36,250 nt of DNA, taken from the NCBI GenBank assembly GCA_018813065.1, contig JAHJCH010000123.1:1-36250 (forward strand), read 5' to 3'. Source of the stretch: Myxococcota bacterium (lineage in GTDB: Bacteria > Myxococcota_A > Bradymonadia > UBA7976 > UBA1532). The notes beneath the pieces are model-generated. The model did not search any database. It was not told the origin of the DNA and worked only from the letters and a program-made list of their open reading frames with translations. Below, in pieces: positions 9,301 to 16,498 of the stretch. Every line of letters begins with the position of its first letter. Within the stretch, counting starts at the first letter, position 1. The position numbers and the translations under genes were made by a program.

Positions 9301-9758
9301 AGGAGCTTTTTGTACTCTGTGATCGCTAAAGAGTAGTCCGGCTTAGGCTCAACAGGCTCTTTTTTCAACAAACCGCTATGAAGCTGCTCCATTTGCTTAT
9401 CATATTCTTTGCGCGCCAGGAAATAGCGATATTTTGCCTCATCCCACTCCCGCTCTGCGATGCGAAATAATAAGTCCGCGCGTTTCTTATAGAGCGGCTT
9501 ATCCTTGATGATCTTACGCATCTTGCGGATTTGATCTTGGCGGACCTTGGAGAGCTGCTCTTCTTTCTCCGCGATCTTCTGCTCGGTCTTGCTGTCCTCG
9601 ACCTGGCGTAGCGCCTCTGCGTCTTCTTTGGGCTTGATGACGTTCTTGGCGGCAGACTCTGCCGTCGCCAACTCGTCCTTGTCATTCTGGTTCTTCTGCG
9701 CGAAGGCAGGGATCGCGATGAGGAGCAACGCGAGGATGAAGAGGTCACGCGTTTTCAT
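6360..9758 (-). CDS. large secreted TPR protein, GltD/AgmU-like periplasmic scaffold
   Basis: An 1132-residue protein with a clean signal peptide (MKTRDLFILALLLIAIPAFAQ), so probably periplasmic. A charged helical stretch (~22-110) is followed by many TPR or TPR-like repeats spread over nearly the whole length (for example ALYKLGYVYFNMG, AHFVLGALYESQ, ALYNAGAIRAAL). A Lys-rich insert lies near 545-570 and a low-complexity Ala/Pro/Lys tail covers the last ~45 residues. The ATG at 9758 overlaps the TGA of the upstream gene (ATGA), with AGGA 9 bases before. Size and type fit the M. xanthus periplasmic gliding protein AgmU/GltD, a ~1200-residue TPR protein, and the TPR lipoprotein directly downstream supports this. 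It could instead be a generic envelope TPR scaffold. The orthology is inferred, not aligned. Confidence 0.88.
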   Translation of the reverse strand: MKTRDLFILALLLIAIPAFAQKNQNDKDELATAESAAKNVIKPKEDAEALRQVEDSKTEQKIAEKEEQLSKVRQDQIRKMRKIIKDKPLYKKRADLLFRIAEREWDEAKYRYFLARKEYDKQMEQLHSGLLKKEPVEPKPDYSLAITEYKKLLKEFPNYPRLDEVIFYLGRGLHAADQKKQGASYMLRLTKQYPKSKYVSRAYLAVAEYYFDIDLLLAAKTNYLKVLEDKQSGEYAYALYKLGYVYFNMGTPEDYESAIKSFQEVVALQKKGGNKQAYGALSMTYAELCEPADQPNCERNGWKRARDYFRAEGGAALEVERLEAIAANYGGQDQTAAEIAVYEYLVARDKENAKLPVYAKKLLEAHKKSEDMKKIDEVFNRFYADLGPKTSWYIANKDKKDNESAMGLAKQFREDELDWIISKYHSKAQEVEKLKDDVRANELYTKAAEYYERYLIDFPEAKMDRLYEMQFYLAEIYFFQFKKWDKAMEHYRGVVARDPKGKYSKDSAYSVILASEEKMADAGIIERPKRVSKKDAKSKKGKGKAKEAEITYTAKKDDKEFKPIPKTPLRNEEEGFLQACKEYVEHYPKDSEVPFVSFRSAEIFINKGHYGEGINRLEVIMEHHPKHKYAGHAAATLFDANYRLRRWHEMERWGRYMLDRKNYAVMTQKQLHDVIAISINEYAQELSEKGQKDKAAEEMMRFVNEFPKHEKAPIALFNAAVINEQAEKTEEAILLYERLIGSYQKAPQATEAHFVLGALYESQTEFETAAQYFEKMASFPDVPQMADALYNAGAIRAALEQFNKAEDIFTTYVKKFPERDDIPEIYMQLAQFQEKQQHWSDALKTYDAYKKAYGKTRPDTIIEIYLSKALVHQKMGSRNARKLALAEVNAALNAFNKLPDEAKANPKVRQAAARCLFMKGNYIFEDFEAVEVKFPMHVLRKSIVKKAELLNNSEKIFFQVLEFKSHEVNAAALYRIGQGYYLFAKSLFDLPTPEELSEDEKIIYRAELDDKAAPLHEKSIEALRNALRLAHENHVYNEWSQRSAELLVKLSPEAFPIINDAVVNSEWPVSATFSTTFIADPDGELAQMIKAKPATKPASGPAAPATASPAAANPAAKPAAQPAAKPAKEGKK

Positions 9759-11683
9759 TTGCAGACATCCTCTAAATTACTGCGGTAATTATTGATCTCA
9801 TCAGACCAATACTCACCTTCAAAGCCCCAGGTGATGTATTTATCACCGACGAAGATGCTGGCGCGCTTTTGCGCTGCGGCGACGTCCGCCTCCTCTTGCT
9901 TCCCCTGCGCCAGCTCATCGACCTGCTTCGCCAGCTCCTCGGCCTTCACCTCATCGATCTCGATGCGGATCTCTGTCACCTGGATATCCAGGTTTTCAAG
10001 GGACTCACTGAGCCCTTGGAGTAGCTCGCTGATTTTGATGCCTAAGGCGATGCGGTTCTCATGGTGGCGCGTCTCTACCGCATCGATGAGCTTGCGCGTG
10101 AGGGCCTCACCCATCTCGCCAGATCGATCGCGGATCTTGGCCAGCTCACGACGGTACTTCGTCACTGTTACATAGAGATCGTAGAACTCAGTGTTTGAGA
10201 TCACCGCCATGCGCAGCAGGTGGGGGATCTGCACGTTCTCTTTATATTGTTCTAAGACGAACGCGTTGTAGATCTCTTCGGGGAGCGTGTAGGTCTCAAT
10301 GAACTGCGTGAGGGGCTTGCGCAGCGCGAGGTATTGCTTCTCTAAGCGTGTGATCGCGTTGTAGGCAACCTCAAAGTGACATTTGTTCATAAAGACAGTG
10401 GCTTCGAGGAGGTATGTATCTGGGAGGAAGAAGTTCTTCCAATCAGGGCCATCAAGGGTATGGAAGATCCCCATCCCACGCTTTGTGTCTCCCTTGAGGA
10501 AGTATGACCAGCCCGCTTCGTGAAGCGCGTCAACATAGCTCGTGGAGTCGCTGGGGATCTTGCGGTAGTAGAAGATCGCCGCGTCAAAGCTGCTGAGTGT
10601 GTAGGCGATCCGCGCCAAGGCCATGTAGGCGAGGTCACGGATGCGCGGGATGTCGTTCTCTGTAGCGGCGATGACCGCGTTTTGGAACGCGCCGCTGGCG
10701 CCGATGATGTTTTTGGCCCAGTCTTCAGACTCTTCATCATCACCCGCCAGCTGGATCATCACTAACCCCTGGATATATTGAGCGTCAGCGTAGTCATCTG
10801 ATCCAGGTTTAACCGCGCTGAGGTATTTGAGGGCTTCATCTGAACGGTTGTAGTCAAAGAAAAACTTACCTAAGAAGTAGTTATAGCTATCTTGGACTTT
10901 TTGGGGTGCGTTACCGATAAAGTGATTTGTGAGCCCTTCGAGCGTAACAGGGCTGTATGAAATCTGCTTGCTACAGTCGCGTAGGCCAATGAATGCAGGT
11001 ACAAAGACATCGCTGTCGGCGCCAAAGTCAAGGAGCTGATGGTATAGCTCAGCGGCGTTGCCATAGAGGCCCAGCTTGTGGAGGGCCTCGGCCAGGCCCA
11101 GCTTCGCCGAGGCGTGGGCGGTGGTCTTGCTGTTGCCCGCCTGCTCAGAGCTGTCGAGGAACTCGCTGAAGAGCTTGGCGGCCTCGGCGTAGCGCTCGTC
11201 CTTGAGGGCCTCGCGCGCGGCGCTGAGGGCTTGGGCGATCTTGAGCTTGTTCTCTGAGGCGATCCGCTTGCGCTCTTTATCAGCGGCGGCCTTTACGGCG
11301 GCGCGTATCCGCGCCTCTTCTTCGATCTTGGCGCGCTCAACGGCCTCGGACTCTTGCAGCTTTTTGAGTTCATCCTCACCCTCGCCGGCGGGCTCAGGCG
11401 CAGGCTCAGGCGCGGGCGGCGGCGGCGGGGCGGCCTCACCGCCTGCGCCCATCATCACCTCGATGACGGCCTTGGGGACCCCCGCCTGCTCCAACTTGGC
11501 GAGGTCCTGCACTGTGAGGTTAAAGCTGGAGTTGGTGCTCTGGAGGGTCTGGACAATGACTGGGGCGGGCAGCCCCGACTTGTGCATCCCAATGACGTTG
11601 TCGATGGTCAAGCCCACAGCGAGGGCGGCCCCAGTCATGGAGAGTGTCAAGAGCAGGGCGAGGCCCAGCGAGTGTATACGCAT
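9755..11683 (-). CDS. secreted TPR protein, GltC-like
   Basis: About 642 residues from the ATG at 11683, which has GAGGGG 7 bases upstream; a TTG at 11698 in the same frame is the alternative. The signal peptide is MRIHSLGLALLLTLSMTGAALA. Residues ~23-80 form a helical module (VIGMHKSGLPAPVIVQTL ... LEQAGVPKAVIEVMM) that recurs in secreted proteins of these bacteria. A Pro/Ala/Glu linker and a long charged coiled coil (~100-170) lead into TPR-like repeats, and a second coiled coil lies at ~540-600. It sits between the beta-barrel gene (overlapping by a few bases if the TTG is used) and the giant TPR gene (ATGA overlap), so translation is probably coupled. GltC of M. xanthus is a periplasmic TPR protein encoded with the Glt barrels. 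The match in position and architecture is suggestive, not proven. Confidence 0.85.
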   Translation of the reverse strand: MRIHSLGLALLLTLSMTGAALAVGLTIDNVIGMHKSGLPAPVIVQTLQSTNSSFNLTVQDLAKLEQAGVPKAVIEVMMGAGGEAAPPPPPAPEPAPEPAGEGEDELKKLQESEAVERAKIEEEARIRAAVKAAADKERKRIASENKLKIAQALSAAREALKDERYAEAAKLFSEFLDSSEQAGNSKTTAHASAKLGLAEALHKLGLYGNAAELYHQLLDFGADSDVFVPAFIGLRDCSKQISYSPVTLEGLTNHFIGNAPQKVQDSYNYFLGKFFFDYNRSDEALKYLSAVKPGSDDYADAQYIQGLVMIQLAGDDEESEDWAKNIIGASGAFQNAVIAATENDIPRIRDLAYMALARIAYTLSSFDAAIFYYRKIPSDSTSYVDALHEAGWSYFLKGDTKRGMGIFHTLDGPDWKNFFLPDTYLLEATVFMNKCHFEVAYNAITRLEKQYLALRKPLTQFIETYTLPEEIYNAFVLEQYKENVQIPHLLRMAVISNTEFYDLYVTVTKYRRELAKIRDRSGEMGEALTRKLIDAVETRHHENRIALGIKISELLQGLSESLENLDIQVTEIRIEIDEVKAEELAKQVDELAQGKQEEADVAAAQKRASIFVGDKYITWGFEGEYWSDEINNYRSNLEDVCK

Positions 11684-11694
11684 CCCTCGACCCC

Positions 11695-12474
11695 TCAAAA
11701 AAGCATCAGGCCAAGCCCGAAGGAGATTTCCACGGGCTTGGAGATGCCGCCGACGTCTTCAATCTTTTGGAAGAAGTAGTGGCGATACTCGGTGTGGAGA
11801 TTGAATGTTTTGTTGATAAACCAACGAAAGCCGACAATGGTGTTCCCAGCAGGCTTAACTTTAGGGTTACCATCTGGATTGTTCTTGGGATACTCTGTTG
11901 TGTGGAATAGACCCGCGCCTATACCAAAATAAGTGTCAAAGTGCGTAAGTTTCAGACCCATTAGGCTAAATTTCCCATAAATCGGCGCCCAAAGCACATC
12001 AATATTGTAATACATATGGACATATTCCATAATTTTCGCTGCGGTTAAGCCGACTTTATCACCTTCAAGGAATTTGCCCAAGTCAGATGGCACATCTAAG
12101 CTGTATGCGTAGGATGCCTCGATAGAGAATGCTTCTGAGAAGTGATAACCCGCGCGCATTCCCATTGGGTAGTAAGTGAGAAAATCATCGTTGGGGATGA
12201 TCCCCACATAAGGCGTCAGCTCAAGCCGACCATCCTTGAGGTAGAGGCGGCGCTGTACCACCTCTACCTCACGGAGATTTCCCCAGAAGAGGCTTAAATC
12301 CTCCTCCATTCGCCACTCTGCGTCCGTGGCGGTTTGATCTTCAATGGCTGTGGGCGCCGCCGCAGTGGCGTCGTCTAAAGGCACGGCTTCTTGCGCGAAG
12401 GCGGGCAAGGCAAAAGTGGCGAGCAGGGCGCACAGCGAGAGCACCTGATTCATACGATTCATCCGTTTGGTCAT
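11695..12474 (-). CDS. outer-membrane beta-barrel protein, GltA/GltB-like
   Basis: I start it at the ATG at 12474 (MTKRMNRMNQVL...), which gives a normal signal peptide ending ALPAFA|QEA and a ~259-residue precursor. The frame is open to 12627, but the upstream part looks non-coding. The mature protein alternates hydrophobic and polar residues with aromatic girdles (LELTPYVGIIPND, IEASYAYSLDV, FNLHTEYRHYFF) and ends in Phe (GLGLMLF), the usual C-terminal signal for BAM-mediated insertion. It resembles the small outer-membrane barrel family widespread in Myxococcota, to which GltA and GltB belong. It lies between the VWA lipoprotein and the GltC-like gene. Part of the coding region (about 11940-12150) is noticeably AT-richer than the flanks. 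Confidence 0.85.
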   Translation of the reverse strand: MTKRMNRMNQVLSLCALLATFALPAFAQEAVPLDDATAAAPTAIEDQTATDAEWRMEEDLSLFWGNLREVEVVQRRLYLKDGRLELTPYVGIIPNDDFLTYYPMGMRAGYHFSEAFSIEASYAYSLDVPSDLGKFLEGDKVGLTAAKIMEYVHMYYNIDVLWAPIYGKFSLMGLKLTHFDTYFGIGAGLFHTTEYPKNNPDGNPKVKPAGNTIVGFRWFINKTFNLHTEYRHYFFQKIEDVGGISKPVEISFGLGLMLF

Positions 12475-12608
12475 GAGGTCCAAGGTCGAGCGCGTGTCTC
12501 GCCGTGTCTGAAGGGCGGCATGGTGATGAGGACCATCCATCACGCTCGCGGTTAAGTCGTTTTGGTTGATTGAAGTGCTTTGATCAAGGCAAAGCAGGCT
12601 GGATCTGA

Positions 12609-13877
12609 TCACTGCTTTTGAACCCAAAGGCGCGCGTCTTCATAGTCATCCCCGCCATCTTCACGCTGCTTTGTCAGCGTGGTCGGTAGCTTGGTGCCGC
12701 CGACGTTCACAAGGAGATCGGTGGAGATGTAATAATTGTCTGAGCCGTAATCAGGGCTGGAGAGCGTCGTGGTGACGTTCATCCGCCAAGATCCACTCAG
12801 CCGCGCGCGGATGACGTTCTCAAGGCGCTGATAGGCAGAGGTCATCTCCGCAGGCGTCTCAAGGAAGATGTACTCACCGCCTGTACGGCAGGCGAGGTTG
12901 ACCAAAGCAGGATCGCGCCCTGTCTGGAGCCGATAGGGGCTGTTAGCCGGGGGCTGAAGCTCCATGACGATGATCGGGATGGGGCCGTTGGGATCGTTGG
13001 CGTAGGCCGCCGTCATCTCCTCCAAGCTGGAGCGCGTGGAGGAGTCGCCCGTCTCAACGCCATCGGTGAACAGCACGATCAGGGGATTGAGGTTGCGGTT
13101 GGCGTCGATGATCTGTTGCTTCGCGTCTAAGAGCGCGTCGGCGAGGGGCGTCAAGCCGCTGGCCGCACGGTTGATGTTGTCGATCCCCAGCCCGCTGATT
13201 TGCTCACGGTTTAACGTCGGCGTCGCAAACTCTGCTTGAACAACAGGAAAGTCTTTATTAAACCAAATCAGAGAAAAAAACGTGTCTGTTGGCATATTAC
13301 TGATCAAGCTGCGGAAGAACCCGATGCGATCGCCGCTTTTATCGGTAGCAGGGACAGATGTAAAGTCACCCGTTAGCGGATTCTCTCCTACAAGGCTACC
13401 AGAGTGGTCTACCAGGAGCATTAAGAGGTTTGGGTTGTTTTTGCGCCCCTCTCCGCCAGAGTATTCATAGCGGAGGTTGTCAATGCGCAAAGCAAGCCCC
13501 TTAACCAAGCCTGTATTTTGGCCTTCTACACCCGCAGGCTCCGTGAATTGATCAAACTTGACCGCGCCTGGCTTCTTAAACTCAAATTGACTCGAGCCTG
13601 TACAGGTTTGATAGCTTTCATCACAGCTAAACAGCTCGGCGACGGTCTTCGCCTCGCGTACCAACCAGGTCTTCGGCCCGATGGTTTCATTTTGATTAAA
13701 CATCAAGATCGACAGCTCAAGCTGGCTGCCATCATCGGCCAACGCGCAGGCGTTGGGCACGAGCAGCTCAGTGATCTTGACAGATTGGGCATCAAGACCC
13801 ACGGTGGAGTCGCAGCCCCAGAGCGCGAGTACGAAGAGCAAACCCCGAACATGGTTCTGTTTGGGCATCGAGTACAT
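12609..13877 (-). CDS. VWA-domain surface lipoprotein, CglB-like
   Basis: A 422-residue lipoprotein. The signal peptide ends in LALWGC with Cys22 as the lipid anchor. An N-terminal region with several Cys (44, 85, 92) leads to a von Willebrand A domain starting ~150. A metal-ion-dependent adhesion site is visible: DHSGS (Asp157, Ser159, Ser161), Thr243 (GLTPLADAL) and Asp272 (FTDGVETGD). The 5' end is ambiguous: ATG 13877 has GGAG only 2 bases away, while ATG 13868 has it at 11 bases and also gives a good signal peptide. In M. xanthus, CglB is a VWA lipoprotein of about this size acting as the gliding adhesin with the Glt barrels. Its position as first gene of the cluster supports that role here. 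Other VWA lipoproteins exist, so the name is inference. Confidence 0.88.
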   Translation of the reverse strand: MYSMPKQNHVRGLLFVLALWGCDSTVGLDAQSVKITELLVPNACALADDGSQLELSILMFNQNETIGPKTWLVREAKTVAELFSCDESYQTCTGSSQFEFKKPGAVKFDQFTEPAGVEGQNTGLVKGLALRIDNLRYEYSGGEGRKNNPNLLMLLVDHSGSLVGENPLTGDFTSVPATDKSGDRIGFFRSLISNMPTDTFFSLIWFNKDFPVVQAEFATPTLNREQISGLGIDNINRAASGLTPLADALLDAKQQIIDANRNLNPLIVLFTDGVETGDSSTRSSLEEMTAAYANDPNGPIPIIVMELQPPANSPYRLQTGRDPALVNLACRTGGEYIFLETPAEMTSAYQRLENVIRARLSGSWRMNVTTTLSSPDYGSDNYYISTDLLVNVGGTKLPTTLTKQREDGGDDYEDARLWVQKQ

Positions 13878-14305
13878 TTCTCCGCGGCGCTCTGGCCGCC
13901 ATCGCTTTAAATTGGGCCGCTGATTGATGGTGAGGGTTGTTTTGGCCTAGCTCGCCCCCCTCACCCTCACGTTTAAAACGCGCGACCCTCTCAATTTAGG
14001 CGGCGGCGAGCGCCGCTCATTTCTCTTAAAAAAGAACGCGCAGTGCTATCACGGGCCTAGTGGGCTGTCAACGACAGGGGAGCGTGAGGCGCCCGCTCAG
14101 GGAGGCCAATGACGCGCCCTCTCACTGGACACGCGGCGCGTTTGACAGCACCCATGCGCGGACATACTCTTCCTGCGTCAGGGCGCCTGAGAGGTTGTAG
14201 AGATCGACCCCCTCAGGCCCGAGTGAAAAAAATTGCACTATGTTGAAAACACACAGCTTCGCAGAACGACGCTGGGGTTTAACCCCAAACAATCCAGGGG
14301 GCCTA
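13878..14305. other. divergent intergenic region
   Basis: 428 bases separate the minus-strand VWA lipoprotein cluster from the plus-strand ASH lipoproteins, so promoters for both should be here. I cannot point to a convincing -35/-10 pair. Visible items are a GTTTAAAAC near-palindrome at about 13970, a GCGGC/GCCGC hairpin at about 14004 followed by an AT-rich stretch, and a 15-base palindrome at 14273. On the minus strand, 14122-14235 can encode a ~38-residue peptide that looks protein-like (ends EEYVRAWVLSNAPRVQ), possibly a gene remnant or a small protein. I cannot support it further. Confidence 0.5.
14273..14287. promoter_or_regulatory. palindrome in leader of first ASH lipoprotein gene (possible operator)
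   Basis: Arms TGGGGTT and AACCCCA around a single central T form a perfect 15-base inverted repeat, 18 bases before the ATG at 14306. It could be a regulator site or a small leader hairpin. No regulator is identified. Confidence 0.35.
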
Positions 14306-16441
14306 ATGGAAAGAATGCGCTGCCTCATCAAGGCTCCAGGCGTCCGCCTGCTTGGCCTCATGCTCTTGCTCTCTGTCCTTGGAGGCTGCGAAGACAGCGT
14401 TCAAGAGATCAAGAGCGTGAACATTGAGGCCATACCAAACTCATTCCGTTTCTCTAAAGTCACGGTTGGGTATGATGATAAGGCTGAAGTGAGCCTGCTG
14501 AACCCCAGTGAGGGGACAGTCATTATCCGTAAAATTCACATGAACATAAATTCCTTCGAGGAATTTCAACTTGACTGGAGCAGTCAATCACAAGCAGGTC
14601 CTTTCGTCGGCTATGATGCCTCAAAAAAAGATCGTTTCTTATATCCAATTAAAATTAAGCCCGGTGAGACGTTTAAGCTCATCCTGACATATACGCCGCG
14701 AGAAGGCGGCTTGATCGACCCTGCAGATCACATTATGTTAGAGACAAACGTAGAAGAAGAGGGCAAACTTAATTTTAGATTGCCGATTGTCATCAGCGAT
14801 ACTGGCCCTGAGATTCGCGTCAACCCAAGCTCAATCAACTTTGGTCGCGTGCAAAAGAACACCCGCGAGAAACGAGATGTGGTGATCTCTAACTTGGGTG
14901 AGGCGGTTGTTCATATTCGGCAGATCAGCATCAATGGCTCGCTTGATTTCTCGCCATTGGTCGATAATCGCGATGTGCGCATCGATGAAGGCTTGCTCGA
15001 TGACCCCGATAAGGATGGGCGGCCCGGCTTAGCGCCATTTAACCCCGATAACCCCACGATCGGTCAATTTATCGTTCAGGTCGAGTATGCTCCACCGGAA
15101 GAAGGGCCGGATCGCGGCAGCTTGGTGATCCTCAGCGACGATCCCAATAGCCCGGAGCTGATCGTTGATCTCAGCGCCAACGGCGAGACGCCTTGCCTGA
15201 CAGTGACGCCACGCGCCCTGGAGTTTGAGACGAGCCTGGTCAACCGCACAGACTCGCGCCCACTCAGCATTGAGAGCTGCGGTGGCACGCAGCTCACCAT
15301 CAGTGATATTTACATCGCTGACAGCTCAGATCCGGCCTTTGGCGTCGTCGAAGAGAGCCTCCCTGCGATGCCCAGCGTGCTGCCCGCGTTGACGCCGGGT
15401 GAGCTGCCCCCCGCGCGGCAAATCCAAGTGTCCTTCTCCCCCAGGGAGCAGCACATTTATAACGGCACGCTGATCATCGAGAGCGATGATCCGGTCACCC
15501 CCAAGCGCGAGGTCAGCCTCCTGGGGCGCGGCGTGCAGAACGCCTGCCCGCGCGCGGCGGCCACCCAGGATGAGTTCTTCGTCAACCCCCTCGATCCGGT
15601 GATCCTCGACGGCAGCGCCTCGGTGGACCCCGACGGCCCCGGCAACGTCCCTGAGCGCTATGAGTGGGTGGTCACCGCTCGCCCCATGGGCTCCACCTCC
15701 CAGCCCATCGAGAACTTCATCGATCCGCTCCAGCCCCAGGACGGCGGCCCTGACGATGATGTCTACACCCCCACGGCCATGTTCTTCACCGATCTGGCGG
15801 GCACCTACACCATCGAGCTGCGCGTCACCGACAACCTCGGCGCTGGCGCCGCCGCTTGCACCAGCGCCATCGCCGTGGTCACGATCATCGCCAAGCCCGA
15901 CGAGGCCATTCACGTTCAGTTGGTTTGGGATACACCAATGGATGTCAATCAGACAGATGAGGATGGCACAGATCTAGATCTGCATTTCCTTCACCCTCGC
16001 GCCAATAACTGGTTTGATCCAGGGCTAGATTGCTATTTCCGTGATTATGAGCCGGATTGGGGTCAGCAAGGTAACCCCAATGACAATCCGACCCTCGATA
16101 TTGATGATTTTAACGGCGCTGGACCAGAGAACGTCAGCCTCGCGCAGCCTGAGATCATCCTCGATGAGTTCGATGAGGCCCTGCCGTATACCATTGGCGT
16201 TCACTACAACAAGAGCGTGGCGCGGACGACCGGTGAGGAGTTCGGCGCCAGCCACGCCAGCGTGCGCGTCTTCCTCAACGGCGAGATCGCTTGGGACTCC
16301 CAAGAGGCGCTGGGTGGGCTCAAGGAGCTGGAGCGCGAGGGGCACTTCTGGGAGGCGGCGCAGATCTTCTGGCCGGGCGACCCAGAGGCCGCCTATGTCG
16401 AGACGCGGGATCGTTATTTCGAGAGCCCCCCTGGTCTATAA
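14306..16441 (+). CDS. lipoprotein with ASH (choice-of-anchor-D), PKD-like and YfaP/DUF2135-like domains
   Basis: The start is set at the ATG at 14306, with AGGGGG 6 bases upstream; the frame is open to 14240 but the extra residues do not look like a signal. The signal ends in LLLSVLGGC. Residues ~25-410 hold ASH/choice-of-anchor-D beta-sandwiches, recognisable by repeats of the type IxVxPxxINFGxVxxNTxxxxxVxIxNxG and their ends (ILSDDPNSPELIVDLSANG). A PKD-like domain (~414-530, DPVILDGSASVDPDG ... LAGTYTIELRVTDN) and a C-terminal domain (~534-690) with a TDLDLHFLHP motif and WDCYF-like loop follow; the latter resembles the YfaP/DUF2135 type. It is probably on the periplasmic or outer face of the outer membrane. 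It is the first of three paralogues. The first ~170 codons are AT-richer than the rest. Confidence 0.88.
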   Translation: MERMRCLIKAPGVRLLGLMLLLSVLGGCEDSVQEIKSVNIEAIPNSFRFSKVTVGYDDKAEVSLLNPSEGTVIIRKIHMNINSFEEFQLDWSSQSQAGPFVGYDASKKDRFLYPIKIKPGETFKLILTYTPREGGLIDPADHIMLETNVEEEGKLNFRLPIVISDTGPEIRVNPSSINFGRVQKNTREKRDVVISNLGEAVVHIRQISINGSLDFSPLVDNRDVRIDEGLLDDPDKDGRPGLAPFNPDNPTIGQFIVQVEYAPPEEGPDRGSLVILSDDPNSPELIVDLSANGETPCLTVTPRALEFETSLVNRTDSRPLSIESCGGTQLTISDIYIADSSDPAFGVVEESLPAMPSVLPALTPGELPPARQIQVSFSPREQHIYNGTLIIESDDPVTPKREVSLLGRGVQNACPRAAATQDEFFVNPLDPVILDGSASVDPDGPGNVPERYEWVVTARPMGSTSQPIENFIDPLQPQDGGPDDDVYTPTAMFFTDLAGTYTIELRVTDNLGAGAAACTSAIAVVTIIAKPDEAIHVQLVWDTPMDVNQTDEDGTDLDLHFLHPRANNWFDPGLDCYFRDYEPDWGQQGNPNDNPTLDIDDFNGAGPENVSLAQPEIILDEFDEALPYTIGVHYNKSVARTTGEEFGASHASVRVFLNGEIAWDSQEALGGLKELEREGHFWEAAQIFWPGDPEAAYVETRDRYFESPPGL

Positions 16442-16498
16442 GACCCTGCGGCGTGCTTCGCCCCCAACGCCTGTCTTAAAACACAAAAACTCAACCCA

